This document shows, one piece after another, positions 37,254 to 46,289 of a DNA stretch of 64,000 nucleotides. The notes beneath the pieces were generated by a model. That model searched no databases. It was not told the origin of the DNA and saw only the letters and a list, made by a program, of their open reading frames with translations. The stretch lies in NCBI RefSeq assembly GCF_018607995.1, contig NZ_JABBAL010000017.1:58543-122542 (forward strand). The letters are read 5' to 3'. The position numbers and the translations under genes are program-made. Source of the stretch: Planktotalea sp. (GTDB taxonomy: Bacteria > Pseudomonadota > Alphaproteobacteria > Rhodobacterales > Rhodobacteraceae). Numbering within the stretch: position 1 is the first letter of the stretch; each line of letters begins with the position of its first letter.

Positions 37254-39340
37254 ACAGTGTCTCCTTTGTTCAGATCATCGAAAGTTTTTCCAGCCGCCAC
37301 GAGGCGTTCCAAAAGCTGCGCAGGCTGCCAAAAGAAATCATCCTCTTTGGCGTAGCTTTGGATATCCACCAGAATTCCATCCAGCCCTTGCAGGTCCGCC
37401 CACTTCAAGGGTCCACCCCAATGGCGCGGAAATCCGTAGCCAAAGAGCAGCACCATATCCACATCCAGAGGCCGACGTGCGAAGCCCTCATCAACGACTT
37501 TAGCAGCCTCATTCACCATCGCGCACATGTAGCGGCGTTGGATTTCGTCCTGGCTAAAGGCACGCGGCGTGATGCCAAGTTCGCGGCGTTCTGCCTCAAT
37601 CAATGCCGTGACATTCGCATCAGGCGTGCCACCGCGTTTACCCTTTTCGTAAATGTAATAGCCCTGCCCTGTCTTCTGACCAAAATGCCCCGCCTCACAC
37701 ATCTTGTCGGCATATGTCGCAACGCGTTCGCGGGCATCACGCGTCGGCGCAAGGCGCTTGCGTGTGGCCCAACCGATATCGAGGCCGGCCAAATCAGCGA
37801 CTTCAAACGGACCCATCGCAAATCCGAACGCGGTCATCGCCGTGTCGATCTCAAATGGCGACGCACCGTCCAGAACCATGTGATCAGCACAAGTGCGATA
37901 AGTCTTGAGGATACGATTGCCGATGAACCCGTCACACACACCAGAGCGCACAGCAATCTTGCGCATAATCTTGCCAAGCGCAAAACCAGTTGCGACAACG
38001 TCAGGTGCGGTGTCCGCCGCAACGACGATTTCGAGTAGTTTCATTACATGAGCGGGCGAGAAGAAATGAAGGCCAAGAACATCAGCCGGACGTGATGTGC
38101 TTGCTGCGATCTCATTCACATCAAGGTAGGACGTGTTGGACGCCAAGACAGCACCCTTTTTGCACACGCGATCCAGTTTGGCGAAGATCGTTTTCTTCAC
38201 ACCCATCTCTTCAAAGGCAGCCTCGATCACAAGATCCGCATTGCTAAGTGCGTCGTAGCTGTCGCTGGCGCGAAAGCCATTCGCCATAATCGCATCGTAT
38301 TTATCAGCGGTTAACTTACCGCGTTTCACCGACCCTTGAAGGAAACCTGACACCCGATCTGCACCCGCCTGAGCAGCGGAGCTATCGCGTTCAACCATCG
38401 TGACATCAAGACCCGCAAGCAAAGCAGCAACCGTGATACCCGCGCCCATCGTGCCACCGCCAATTACACCAATGGCCTTCACGTCACGCGGTTCAACACC
38501 TTTGAGTTCTGGCAATTTCGAAACAGCGCGTTCGTTAAAGAACGCATGGATCATCCCTTGCGATTGGGGCGACTTAAGAAGCGCCATGAACATGTCGCGC
38601 TCAAGCTTTATCCCTGCATCAATGTCGTTGTTGCAAGCGTGCTCAACCGCGCGAACAGCAGTTGCTTGGGCAATCTGACCACGGCCCTTGGTGAGCGCTG
38701 CTTGGTGGATTGCATCGAAATCAACAGGCGTGGGTCGCGGCATGTTCCCGACAGGACGCGGGCCTTTCCCCTCGGCCAAGATGCGCTGCGCGTAAGCGAC
38801 GCCAATCTCTTCTATGTCGCCTTCACCGATCTCGTCGATGATGCCCAATTCCAACGCCTCGGCGGCACCCACTTGGCGACCCGTTGTTATGATCTCGATC
38901 GCGCGCTCAACCGCAATCAAGCGCGGTAAGCGTTGTGTACCACCAGCCCCCGGAAGCAGGCCAAGCAGGACTTCGGGCAAACCTACTTTCGCAGAAGAAA
39001 CAGCGATACGGTAATGGGTGCCAAGCGCCACCTCTAAACCGCCGCCCAGCGCCGTTCCATGAATCGCTGAAATCACTGGCAGTGAACAACGCTCGATCCG
39101 GGTGCAAACGCTTGGCAGGCCCGGCTCTTTGAACGGCTTGCCAAACTCTTTGATATCCGCACCCGCAAAAAAGGTGCGCCCGCCGCCAACAATCAGCGCT
39201 GCTTTTGCTTCACTTTCAGCGCGTTCTAGACCCGCAATCAAACCGCTGCGCACAGCATGTCCTAGTGCGTTCACAGGTGGGTTATTCGCGCGCAAGATCG
39301 CGATATCGCCCTTTAGTTCATATTCGATTGCGTCGCTCAT
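37250..39340 (-). CDS. Fused enoyl-CoA hydratase / 3-hydroxyacyl-CoA dehydrogenase (FadB/FadJ type)
   Basis: Multifunctional beta-oxidation enzyme, 696 residues with the ATG at 39340. An N-terminal crotonase domain (about 1-190, with [11 protein letters not shown] and [15 protein letters not shown]) is followed by an NAD-binding Rossmann domain ([20 protein letters not shown] at about 295-315), and by C-terminal 3HCDH domains with GFIGNRIL and [16 protein letters not shown]. In-frame codons up to 39385 are possible but unneeded. First gene of the eight-gene acyl-CoA operon, so its promoter lies in 39341-39541. Confidence 0.94.
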   Translation of the reverse strand: MSDAIEYELKGDIAILRANNPPVNALGHAVRSGLIAGLERAESEAKAALIVGGGRTFFAGADIKEFGKPFKEPGLPSVCTRIERCSLPVISAIHGTALGGGLEVALGTHYRIAVSSAKVGLPEVLLGLLPGAGGTQRLPRLIAVERAIEIITTGRQVGAAEALELGIIDEIGEGDIEEIGVAYAQRILAEGKGPRPVGNMPRPTPVDFDAIHQAALTKGRGQIAQATAVRAVEHACNNDIDAGIKLERDMFMALLKSPQSQGMIHAFFNERAVSKLPELKGVEPRDVKAIGVIGGGTMGAGITVAALLAGLDVTMVERDSSAAQAGADRVSGFLQGSVKRGKLTADKYDAIMANGFRASDSYDALSNADLVIEAAFEEMGVKKTIFAKLDRVCKKGAVLASNTSYLDVNEIAASTSRPADVLGLHFFSPAHVMKLLEIVVAADTAPDVVATGFALGKIMRKIAVRSGVCDGFIGNRILKTYRTCADHMVLDGASPFEIDTAMTAFGFAMGPFEVADLAGLDIGWATRKRLAPTRDARERVATYADKMCEAGHFGQKTGQGYYIYEKGKRGGTPDANVTALIEAERRELGITPRAFSQDEIQRRYMCAMVNEAAKVVDEGFARRPLDVDMVLLFGYGFPRHWGGPLKWADLQGLDGILVDIQSYAKEDDFFWQPAQLLERLVAAGKTFDDLNKGDTV

Positions 39341-39541
39341 CGTAGGTTCTTTCGTCAAAGGTGTTCGCGTGACAGCTTGCAACACCTCGCGTCATTCGTC
39401 ACCACGTTCTGGCTCGCATGAACGTAGCGTCACGCATTCGGGCAAACTCGCTTTCACATATCTGCTTTAAGTCCGCAGCTTTGCGTTCTTATAGTGGCGC
39501 GAACGAACCGCGGTCGACCTACAACAGAAAGCGCATCTTGC

Positions 39542-40000
39542 ATGGATATCAGATATACTGAAAGTAGCGATATTTCAGGGCTGAAACAGGTTCTTGACCA
39601 GACAGAGCTTTTCCCGAGCAACATGCTTGAGGGTATGGTCAAAGGGTTTCTTGACGGCGAAACCGATGATCTGTGGCTTACACTCGAAGTGCAGGGCGTC
39701 GCGCTTGGCTTTTGTTATGCCAATCCCGAGCAGATGTCAGAGGATACGTGGAACATTTTGGCGCTTGCCGTCTCGCCCACGCTTCAAGGGAGCGGTGCGG
39801 GCACACAGCTAACTGAGCAAATGGAAGTGCAAATCGACGATCAAGGGGGCCGCATTGTGATCGTAGACACGTCCGGCACTGACGCTTTCGCAAAAACGCG
39901 CAGGTTTTATGAGAAAGTCGGTTACACCGAAGAAGCGCGCATTCGCGATTTCTGGAGCAAGGGCGACGATAAGGTCACCTATTGGAAAGCGTTGAGCTAG
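39542..40000 (+). CDS. GNAT family N-acetyltransferase
   Basis: Acetyl-CoA-dependent transferase fold of 152 residues from the ATG at 39542; a frame extension to 39494 lacks support. The core LALAVSPTLQGSGAGTQLTEQ matches the pyrophosphate-binding motif (Q-x-x-G-x-G/A), with a late RRFYEKVGYTEEARIRDFW typical of the C-terminal half. The acceptor is unknown. It is divergent from the acyl-CoA operon and two bases upstream of the VOC gene. Confidence 0.85.
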   Translation: MDIRYTESSDISGLKQVLDQTELFPSNMLEGMVKGFLDGETDDLWLTLEVQGVALGFCYANPEQMSEDTWNILALAVSPTLQGSGAGTQLTEQMEVQIDDQGGRIVIVDTSGTDAFAKTRRFYEKVGYTEEARIRDFWSKGDDKVTYWKALS

Positions 40001-40002
40001 CG

Positions 40003-40422
40003 ATGATTTCCTACGTCACAGTCGGCGCAGATGACATTGCACGCGCGAAACAATTCTACGACGCGTTTTTGCCAGCACTTGGGTATGGGCTGAAAGAGGG
40101 ACCAGAGGGACTAAGCTACGCACTACCTGTCGCGCCGGACCAAACCACCCTTCTGCCGGATTTTTACATAAAACCGACATTCAACGGTGCACCCGCTTCG
40201 GCAGGCAATGGCACGATGGTCGCGTTTGAAGCGCGCAATCAAGCCCAAGTACGCACCCTTCATTTAGCAGCACTCGCCGCCGGTGGGACTGACGAAGGCC
40301 AACCCGGTTTTCGCGCTTCTTACGGGCCGCATTTCTACGTCAGTTACTTGCGTGATCCCCAAGGTAATAAGATCGCAGTCTATTCCTGCGATCCTAATGA
40401 ACCCGGCCGCGACGCAGTTTAA
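40003..40422 (+). CDS. VOC (glyoxalase/bleomycin-resistance) family protein
   Basis: A 139-residue single VOC-fold protein starting at the ATG at 40003. It opens ISYVTVGADDIARAKQFYDAF and ends YLRDPQGNKIAVYSC, the two halves of the family fold that carry the metal ligands (Glu/His positions are partly preserved). The reaction is unknown. Co-transcribed with the GNAT gene. Its stop overlaps the aminotransferase stop by four bases on the opposite strand. Confidence 0.85.
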   Translation: MISYVTVGADDIARAKQFYDAFLPALGYGLKEGPEGLSYALPVAPDQTTLLPDFYIKPTFNGAPASAGNGTMVAFEARNQAQVRTLHLAALAAGGTDEGQPGFRASYGPHFYVSYLRDPQGNKIAVYSCDPNEPGRDAV

Positions 40423-41813
40423 CCCGCGACCATCAGACCTTCAGCCTTAAGCGTTGAGTGACATTCATCCAGTGATTGCCACGCGCGTTCAATCAACGTG
40501 TCGATTTCTGCTTCATTAATCACCAAAGGCGGCGAAATGATCATCCGATCACCGACATGACGCATCACCAGATTGTTGGCAAAGCACCGCTCGCGGCAGA
40601 TGAAACCAACGGTGCCTGTGTCGGACTTAAACGCTGCACGGCTTTCCTTGTGCGGCGTCAGAACGAGCGAGCCCATCATCCCAACAAGGTTCGCTTCGCC
40701 CACAAGCGGATGCTCTAACATCGTGTCCCATTTCTGCTTGAGATAAGGGGCCGTCTGTTCACGCACGCGCGTCACGATACCCTCTTCATCAAGGATGCGC
40801 AGGTTCTCCAAAGCAACGGCAGAGGCTACGGGATGACCAGAATAAGTATAGCCGTGATTGAACTCGCCTGAGTTGATCACGCTTGCAATTTCATCGGAGA
40901 TAATCGAACCACCAATCGGCTGATAACCAGAACTCAGACCCTTAGCGATCGTCATGATGTCAGGGCGAATGCCCATGGTGGTCGAGCCGAACCAATTGCC
41001 AGTGCGTCCAAAACCGCAAATCACCTCATCCGCGATCAAGAGGATTTGATACTTGTCACAAATACGCTGGATCTCGGGCCAATAGGTCGAGGGCGGCACG
41101 ATAACACCACCCGCGCCTTGCACAGGTTCTGCGATAAAGGCCGCGACGCGGTCGATCCCCATTTGCTCAATCGCTTGCTCTAACTCTTGCGCGCGCATCA
41201 GACCGAACTCTTCAGGGGTCATATCACCACCCTCTGCCCACCAATTGGGTTGGCCGATGTGATGAATGCCGGGGATCGGCATTCCACCTTGCGCATGCAT
41301 CCCGCTCATCCCGCCTAGGGAACCCGAGCCAACAGAAGAGCCGTGATAGGCATTATGGCGCGAGATTATCACCTTCTTGGATGGCTTGCCTTTCATATCC
41401 CAATAGGTGCGCACCATGCGGATATTGGTGTCATTCGCCTCTGATCCAGAACCCGCGTAAAAGACGGTGTTCATTCCCTCAGGCGCGAGTTCGGCAATAC
41501 GCTGACCAAGCGCGATCACAGGCACATGTGTCGTCATGAAAAACGTGTTGTAATACGGCAATTCGCGCATTTGACGCGCCGCAACATCAGCCAACTCTTC
41601 GCGCCCATAACCAACATTGACACACCATAGACCCGCCATGGCATCAAGGATTTGATTGCCCTCAGAATCGCGCAACATGACGCCATCAGCACTGGTGATA
41701 ACCCGCGCACCTTTGGCCACGATCTCATCGCCCGTCGTGAAAGGGTGCATATGATGTGCCGCATCAAGTGCCTGTAATTCAGCCGTCGGCATGTGATTGG
41801 TGATCGCGTTCAT
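40419..41813 (-). CDS. Class III PLP aminotransferase (putrescine/omega-amino type)
   Basis: Transaminase of 464 residues, similar in layout to SpuC putrescine-pyruvate aminotransferases. The PLP lysine is Lys291 in TIAKGLSSGYQPIGG; AGSGSEANDTNIRMVRTYW (about 120-138), AEPVQGAGGVIVPP and LIADEVICGFGRTG complete the signature. AAGGA precedes the ATG. It is divergent from the polyamine transporter operon, with 172 bp between, which suggests polyamine catabolism. Confidence 0.9.
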   Translation of the reverse strand: MNAITNHMPTAELQALDAAHHMHPFTTGDEIVAKGARVITSADGVMLRDSEGNQILDAMAGLWCVNVGYGREELADVAARQMRELPYYNTFFMTTHVPVIALGQRIAELAPEGMNTVFYAGSGSEANDTNIRMVRTYWDMKGKPSKKVIISRHNAYHGSSVGSGSLGGMSGMHAQGGMPIPGIHHIGQPNWWAEGGDMTPEEFGLMRAQELEQAIEQMGIDRVAAFIAEPVQGAGGVIVPPSTYWPEIQRICDKYQILLIADEVICGFGRTGNWFGSTTMGIRPDIMTIAKGLSSGYQPIGGSIISDEIASVINSGEFNHGYTYSGHPVASAVALENLRILDEEGIVTRVREQTAPYLKQKWDTMLEHPLVGEANLVGMMGSLVLTPHKESRAAFKSDTGTVGFICRERCFANNLVMRHVGDRMIISPPLVINEAEIDTLIERAWQSLDECHSTLKAEGLMVAG

Positions 41814-41985
41814 CAGGGCGTTCCTTCTTTGGGCAAACGGCGTTTTATTGATAATATGAGTTACTTCAGTCTAATCAATCAATACAATAAAAACTTGCGA
41901 CTCTTTCCAGCGCATGAAAACAATCTGCCCCAGACTGCTATGCATCACAAAAGCAGCGACAAAGGTGTCTTAGGGAGTTCCACTC

Positions 41986-43068
41986 ATGAAAAAACTAATG
42001 CTCGCCAGTGCGACGATTGCGCTGATCGCAGGAAACGCGACGGCCGAAGAAGTCCGCGTTTACAACTGGTCCGACTATATCGACAAAGCCCTCTTGGAGA
42101 AGTTCGAAGCCAACACAGGCATAAAGCTGATCTACGATGTGTTCGACAGCAACGAATTGCTTGAGACAAAGATGCTCGCGGGCGGTTCCGGCTATGATGT
42201 CGTCGTCCCTTCTGGCACATTCTTGCAGCGCCAGATCACCGCGGGTGCGTTCCAGAAACTCGATATGTCCAAACTGCCAAACATGGGCAACATGTGGGAC
42301 GTCGTGTCCTCGCGCACGGAGCAGTATGATCCCGACAACGCATACTCGATCAACTACATGTGGGGCACGACTGGTATCGGCGTGAATCTCGGTAAAGTGA
42401 AAGAAATCCTTGGCGACGATGCGCCTGTGGATTCCCTTGAGCTGATCTTGAACCCAGCCAACATGGCGAAATTGGCGGACTGCGGCGTTCATATGCTCGA
42501 CGCGCCTGCGGAAATGATCCCAATGACGCTGAAGTTCCTCGGCGAAGACCCAGACAGCCACGACCCCGATGTGATTGCCAAAGCAGAACCGGTTCTGACC
42601 GCTGTACGCCCGCACATCCAGAAGTTCCACAGCTCTGAGTATATCAACGCACTTGCCAACGGCGATATCTGCGTGGCCATCGGTTGGTCTGGTGACATCC
42701 TGCAAGCGCGTGATCGTGCTGTGGAAGCTAAAAACGGCGTCGAAATCGCATACCATGCCGCCAAAGAGGGCGCGCAAATGTGGTTCGATCAAATGGCAAT
42801 TCCTGCGGACGCTCCAAACCCAGATGCTGCGCACATGTTCCTGAACTTCATCATGGACGCGCAGAACATGGCCGATGCGTCGAACTACGTTTACTACGCA
42901 AACGGCAACCTTGCGTCCCAGCCTTTGCTTGAGGAAGACGTGATCGGCGATCCTGCGATCTACCCTGATGCAGCTACGCTTGAAAACTTGTTCACCACAA
43001 CGCCTTACCCACCAAAAGTGCAGCGCGTCGTCACGCGTATGTGGACTAAGATCAAGTCCGGTACCTAA
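41986..43068 (+). CDS. potF: Polyamine ABC transporter, periplasmic binding protein
   Basis: Captures putrescine or spermidine in the periplasm. Residues 1-20 form a Sec signal peptide (KKLMLASATIALIAGNATA, cleavage after ATA). The mature 340 residues show VRVYNWSDYIDKALLEKFE, the start shared by PotD/PotF proteins, and VPSGTFLQRQI. GGAG is eight bases upstream. A terminator-like hairpin follows, which fits the high level needed for a binding protein relative to the membrane parts. Confidence 0.92.
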   Translation: MKKLMLASATIALIAGNATAEEVRVYNWSDYIDKALLEKFEANTGIKLIYDVFDSNELLETKMLAGGSGYDVVVPSGTFLQRQITAGAFQKLDMSKLPNMGNMWDVVSSRTEQYDPDNAYSINYMWGTTGIGVNLGKVKEILGDDAPVDSLELILNPANMAKLADCGVHMLDAPAEMIPMTLKFLGEDPDSHDPDVIAKAEPVLTAVRPHIQKFHSSEYINALANGDICVAIGWSGDILQARDRAVEAKNGVEIAYHAAKEGAQMWFDQMAIPADAPNPDAAHMFLNFIMDAQNMADASNYVYYANGNLASQPLLEEDVIGDPAIYPDAATLENLFTTTPYPPKVQRVVTRMWTKIKSGT

Positions 43069-43079
43069 GCCAAAAAATG

Positions 43080-43110
43080 CCCTCGCGTTCTATTTGACGC
43101 GGGGGTTTTT
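43080..43110 (+). terminator. Attenuating terminator between potF and potG
   Basis: An 8-bp stem (CCCTCGCG at 43080-43087, CGCGGGGG at 43098-43105, one G-U pair, 10-base loop) followed directly by five T. It lies 12 bp after potF and 22 bp before potG, in position to reduce transcription of the ATPase and permease genes. Confidence 0.8.
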
Positions 43111-43131
43111 CTATCTGCGGAGATCACCCGA

Positions 43132-44472
43132 ATGGCGCAAGAAACCTTGTTTGAACCTTGGAACGATCCCAACGAGTCCCCGCTGATTCAATTCAAGAAC
43201 GTCACCAAAAAATTTGGCGATTTCACGGCCATCGACGATCTTACACAAGACATTTACGCCAAAGAGTTCTTCGCCCTGCTCGGCCCGTCCGGCTGTGGAA
43301 AAACCACGATGATGCGCATGCTGGGTGGCTTTGAAACGCCTACGTCTGGCACAATCCAGATCGCAGGTCAGGACATGAACAATGTCCCCCCCAACAAGCG
43401 CGCTGTGAACATGATGTTCCAAAGCTACGCATTGTTTCCGCACCTCTCGATCTATGAAAACATCGCCTTCGGGTTACGCCGCACCGATATGGCCAAAGGC
43501 GCGATTGATGCACGCGTGAACGAAATGCTCAAACTTACGCGTTTGGAAAAATTCGCCCAGCGCAAACCGCATCAGATCTCTGGCGGTCAGCGTCAACGCG
43601 TCGCCCTCGCGCGCTCCCTCGCGAAAGCGCCTAAGCTGCTCTTGCTTGATGAACCACTAGGCGCATTAGACAAGAAACTGCGTCAGGATACCCAGTTCGA
43701 ACTGATGGATATTCAAGAGAAGACAGGCACGACCTTTGTGATCGTCACACATGATCAAGAGGAAGCGATGACCGTTGCCTCCCGCGTGGCTGTGATGGAC
43801 GAGGGACGCATCATCCAAGTCGCCACCCCTGACGTCATCTATGAGGCTCCCAACACCACATACGTCGCGGATTTTATTGGCGATGTGAACCTGATCAAGG
43901 GCACGGTTGAGTTGCGCGTTTCAAGCGCGCCTGTAAATGACCCCGAACCAGGGGCAGTCGCTGAGAACATCGTCGACGAGACCCCAAGTCCTCAGCCAAA
44001 CAAACTGGGCGAATGGATACACGATAAGCTTCTCTCTCCCATTATTGGAGAACGTATCGAGCCGATCAAACGCCTCCCTCCGCCCAGCACAGCTGAGTTG
44101 GCCGCCTCACAAGAAAAGATGCAAACTGCCCAAGATGGCGGCCTTTTGCTCAATTGGTCCGACAAGAACCCCACGATTATTGTAAGCAACGGGGATGAGA
44201 CGAAAGACGGCGCAACGCTCACATTTGCGATCCGTCCCGAGAAGCTCAATATCTCTAAAACCAAACCCGACGCGCCCAATGCGCTGCAAGGTAAAGTCAT
44301 CGATATCGCTTATCTCGGAAATGTGTCGACTTACTACGTCGAACTCATTGGCGGGCAAATGATTAAAGCGCAGATGGCCAACGCTCGTCGCCTCGCGCGC
44401 CGCGATATCACATGGGAAGACGACGTTTGGGTTAGCTTCACAGACACCGCTGGTGTCTTGCTGGAGCGCTAA
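43132..44472 (+). CDS. potG: Polyamine ABC transporter, ATP-binding protein (with insert)
   Basis: Energises polyamine import. Walker A LLGPSGCGKTTMMRMLGG (about 51-68), signature ISGGQRQRVALARSLAKAP (about 150-168) and Walker B LLLLDEPLGALD are normal. At 446 residues it is some 70 longer than usual PotA/PotG: a Pro/Glu-rich, low-similarity stretch (about residues 264-345) splits the TOBE region between GDVNLIKGTV and FAIRPEKLNIS. The permease gene follows by one base. Confidence 0.93.
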   Translation: MAQETLFEPWNDPNESPLIQFKNVTKKFGDFTAIDDLTQDIYAKEFFALLGPSGCGKTTMMRMLGGFETPTSGTIQIAGQDMNNVPPNKRAVNMMFQSYALFPHLSIYENIAFGLRRTDMAKGAIDARVNEMLKLTRLEKFAQRKPHQISGGQRQRVALARSLAKAPKLLLLDEPLGALDKKLRQDTQFELMDIQEKTGTTFVIVTHDQEEAMTVASRVAVMDEGRIIQVATPDVIYEAPNTTYVADFIGDVNLIKGTVELRVSSAPVNDPEPGAVAENIVDETPSPQPNKLGEWIHDKLLSPIIGERIEPIKRLPPPSTAELAASQEKMQTAQDGGLLLNWSDKNPTIIVSNGDETKDGATLTFAIRPEKLNISKTKPDAPNALQGKVIDIAYLGNVSTYYVELIGGQMIKAQMANARRLARRDITWEDDVWVSFTDTAGVLLER

Positions 44473-44473
44473 G

Positions 44474-45367
44474 ATGCGCCGTTTTTCCCTCATCGCTGTG
44501 CCGTATATTTGGCTCCTCGCGTTGTTTCTCATCCCTTTCCTAATTGTCCTCAAGATCTCGCTCAGCGACGCCGCTCTGGCGATCCCACCCTACGCACCGC
44601 AACTCGATTTTGCGGGCGGCTGGGGTGCGGTCAAAGCCTTCTTTGCTGATCTCGATTTCGAGAATTTTGAGTTCCTCACGACTGATGATCTCTATTGGAA
44701 AGCTTACCTGTCCAGCCTCAAAATTGCGCTCATCTCAACGGGTTTCACGCTGCTCATCGGCTACCCCATCGCCTATTCCATGGCACGCGCAGCCCCTGAA
44801 TGGCGTCCAACATTGCTGATGCTGGTAATCCTGCCGTTCTGGACGAGCTTCCTGATCCGCGTCTACGCATGGATGGGCATCCTCTCCAACGAAGGCTTGC
44901 TCAACCAGTTCCTACTTTGGAGCGGCCTCATCTCCGAACCCCTGACCATCCTTAACACCAACACCGCCGTCTACATCGGCATCGTCTACACATACCTGCC
45001 TTTCATGATCCTGCCGATCTATTCAGCGCTGGAAAAAATGGACGACAGCTTACTCGAAGCTGCAGAAGACCTCGGCTGCTCGCGCACATCCGCCTTCTGG
45101 CTGGTGACTGTCCCGCTTAGCAAAACAGGCATCATCGCGGGCTGTTTACTTGTCTTCATCCCGACGCTGGGCGAGTTCGTTATCCCGTCGCTCTTGGGCG
45201 GTTCGCAAACCCTGATGATCGGCAAAGTCCTCTGGGAAGAATTCTTCAACAACCGTGACTGGCCCGTGGCCTCCGCCGTGGCCATCATCCTGTTGTTGAT
45301 CCTCATCATTCCAATCATTCTATTCCAACGCAACGAGCAGAAGCAACGGGAAGCAGAGGGCCAATGA
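44474..45367 (+). CDS. potH: Polyamine ABC transporter, permease 1
   Basis: Inner-membrane permease of 297 residues from the ATG at 44474, one base after the potG stop. Six membrane segments are expected. The EAA loop that contacts the ATPase reads EAAEDLGCSRTSAFWLVTVPL (in parts near residues 196-216), and YAWMGILSNEGLLN is typical of PotH/PotB. It precedes a REP-like spacer and the second permease. Confidence 0.92.
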   Translation: MRRFSLIAVPYIWLLALFLIPFLIVLKISLSDAALAIPPYAPQLDFAGGWGAVKAFFADLDFENFEFLTTDDLYWKAYLSSLKIALISTGFTLLIGYPIAYSMARAAPEWRPTLLMLVILPFWTSFLIRVYAWMGILSNEGLLNQFLLWSGLISEPLTILNTNTAVYIGIVYTYLPFMILPIYSALEKMDDSLLEAAEDLGCSRTSAFWLVTVPLSKTGIIAGCLLVFIPTLGEFVIPSLLGGSQTLMIGKVLWEEFFNNRDWPVASAVAIILLLILIIPIILFQRNEQKQREAEGQ

Positions 45368-45392
45368 GCAATTCACCTATCTCCCTGTTTCC

Positions 45393-45444
45393 AAAAATAT
45401 CCCGGGGGTGCGGGGGCAGCACCCCTGCTTGGATCGGATGCTTT
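45393..45444 (+). repeat. REP-like palindromic element in the potH-potI spacer
   Basis: AAAAATAT followed by a G-rich hairpin (GGGGTGC at 45405-45411 with GCACCCC at 45419-45425, loop GGGGGCA) resembles the short palindromic elements commonly seen between genes in Rhodobacteraceae. A smaller hairpin ATGCT/AGCAT follows around 45439-45450. It may modulate mRNA ends between the two permease genes. Copies elsewhere in the genome cannot be checked here. Confidence 0.55.
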
Positions 45445-45473
45445 AGCATTCGACCAAAAAAGGGGAGACAAGC

Positions 45474-46289
45474 ATGAAGCGCTTCTCATGGTTTAACGCC
45501 ACCGCCCTGACGCTCGGCTTCGCGTTTCTCTACCTGCCAATGGTGATCCTCATGATCTATTCGTTCAACGAGAGTAAACTCGTTACCGTCTGGGCAGGCT
45601 TTTCCACCAAATGGTACGGTGAGCTCATCCAGAACGAAGCGTTCCTCAACGCAGCTTGGGTCACCATCAAAGTCGCCGTCTTCTCCTCCACAATCGCCAC
45701 CATCCTCGGCACCATGGCCGCTTATGTCCTCGTGCGCGCAAACCGTTTCAAAGGGCGCACGCTGTTCTCCGGCATGATCTATGCACCGCTGGTCATGCCA
45801 GAAGTAATCACAGGCCTCTCGCTCCTCCTGCTGTTCATCGGCATAGGTCTAGATCGCGGGGTACTTACCATAGTGCTCGCCCACACCACATTTGCGATGT
45901 GCTATGTCTCAGTCGTTGTATCCTCGCGCCTCGTCTCTTTTGACCGTTCGCTCGAAGAAGCGGCACTCGACCTCGGCTGTTCCCCTTGGCAAGCATTCCG
46001 CCTTGTCACACTCCCTATCATCGCGCCTGCAGTCATTTCCGGCTGGCTCCTCGCCTTCACACTCTCGCTCGATGATCTGGTCATCGCCAGCTTCACAGCG
46101 GGCCCGTCCGCGACAACGCTCCCAATCAAAATCTTTTCTGCTGTGCGCCTTGGTGTCAGCCCTGAAATTAACGCGCTCTCCACAATCATGATCGCCATCG
46201 TCACCATTGGCGTGATCGGCGCATCGCTCATCTCCAAACAAGCGAGCCTGAAACAACAACGCGATGAACAAGCCGCCGCGCGCGGGTGA
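45474..46289 (+). CDS. potI: Polyamine ABC transporter, permease 2
   Basis: Second permease, 271 residues, with about six membrane helices. The N-terminus LPMVILMIYSFNES and the EAA-type loop EEAALDLGCSPWQAFRLVTLPI (near residues 160-181) match PotI/PotC. AGGGGAG lies upstream of the ATG. The stop overlaps the next gene as GTGA. Confidence 0.92.
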   Translation: MKRFSWFNATALTLGFAFLYLPMVILMIYSFNESKLVTVWAGFSTKWYGELIQNEAFLNAAWVTIKVAVFSSTIATILGTMAAYVLVRANRFKGRTLFSGMIYAPLVMPEVITGLSLLLLFIGIGLDRGVLTIVLAHTTFAMCYVSVVVSSRLVSFDRSLEEAALDLGCSPWQAFRLVTLPIIAPAVISGWLLAFTLSLDDLVIASFTAGPSATTLPIKIFSAVRLGVSPEINALSTIMIAIVTIGVIGASLISKQASLKQQRDEQAAARG

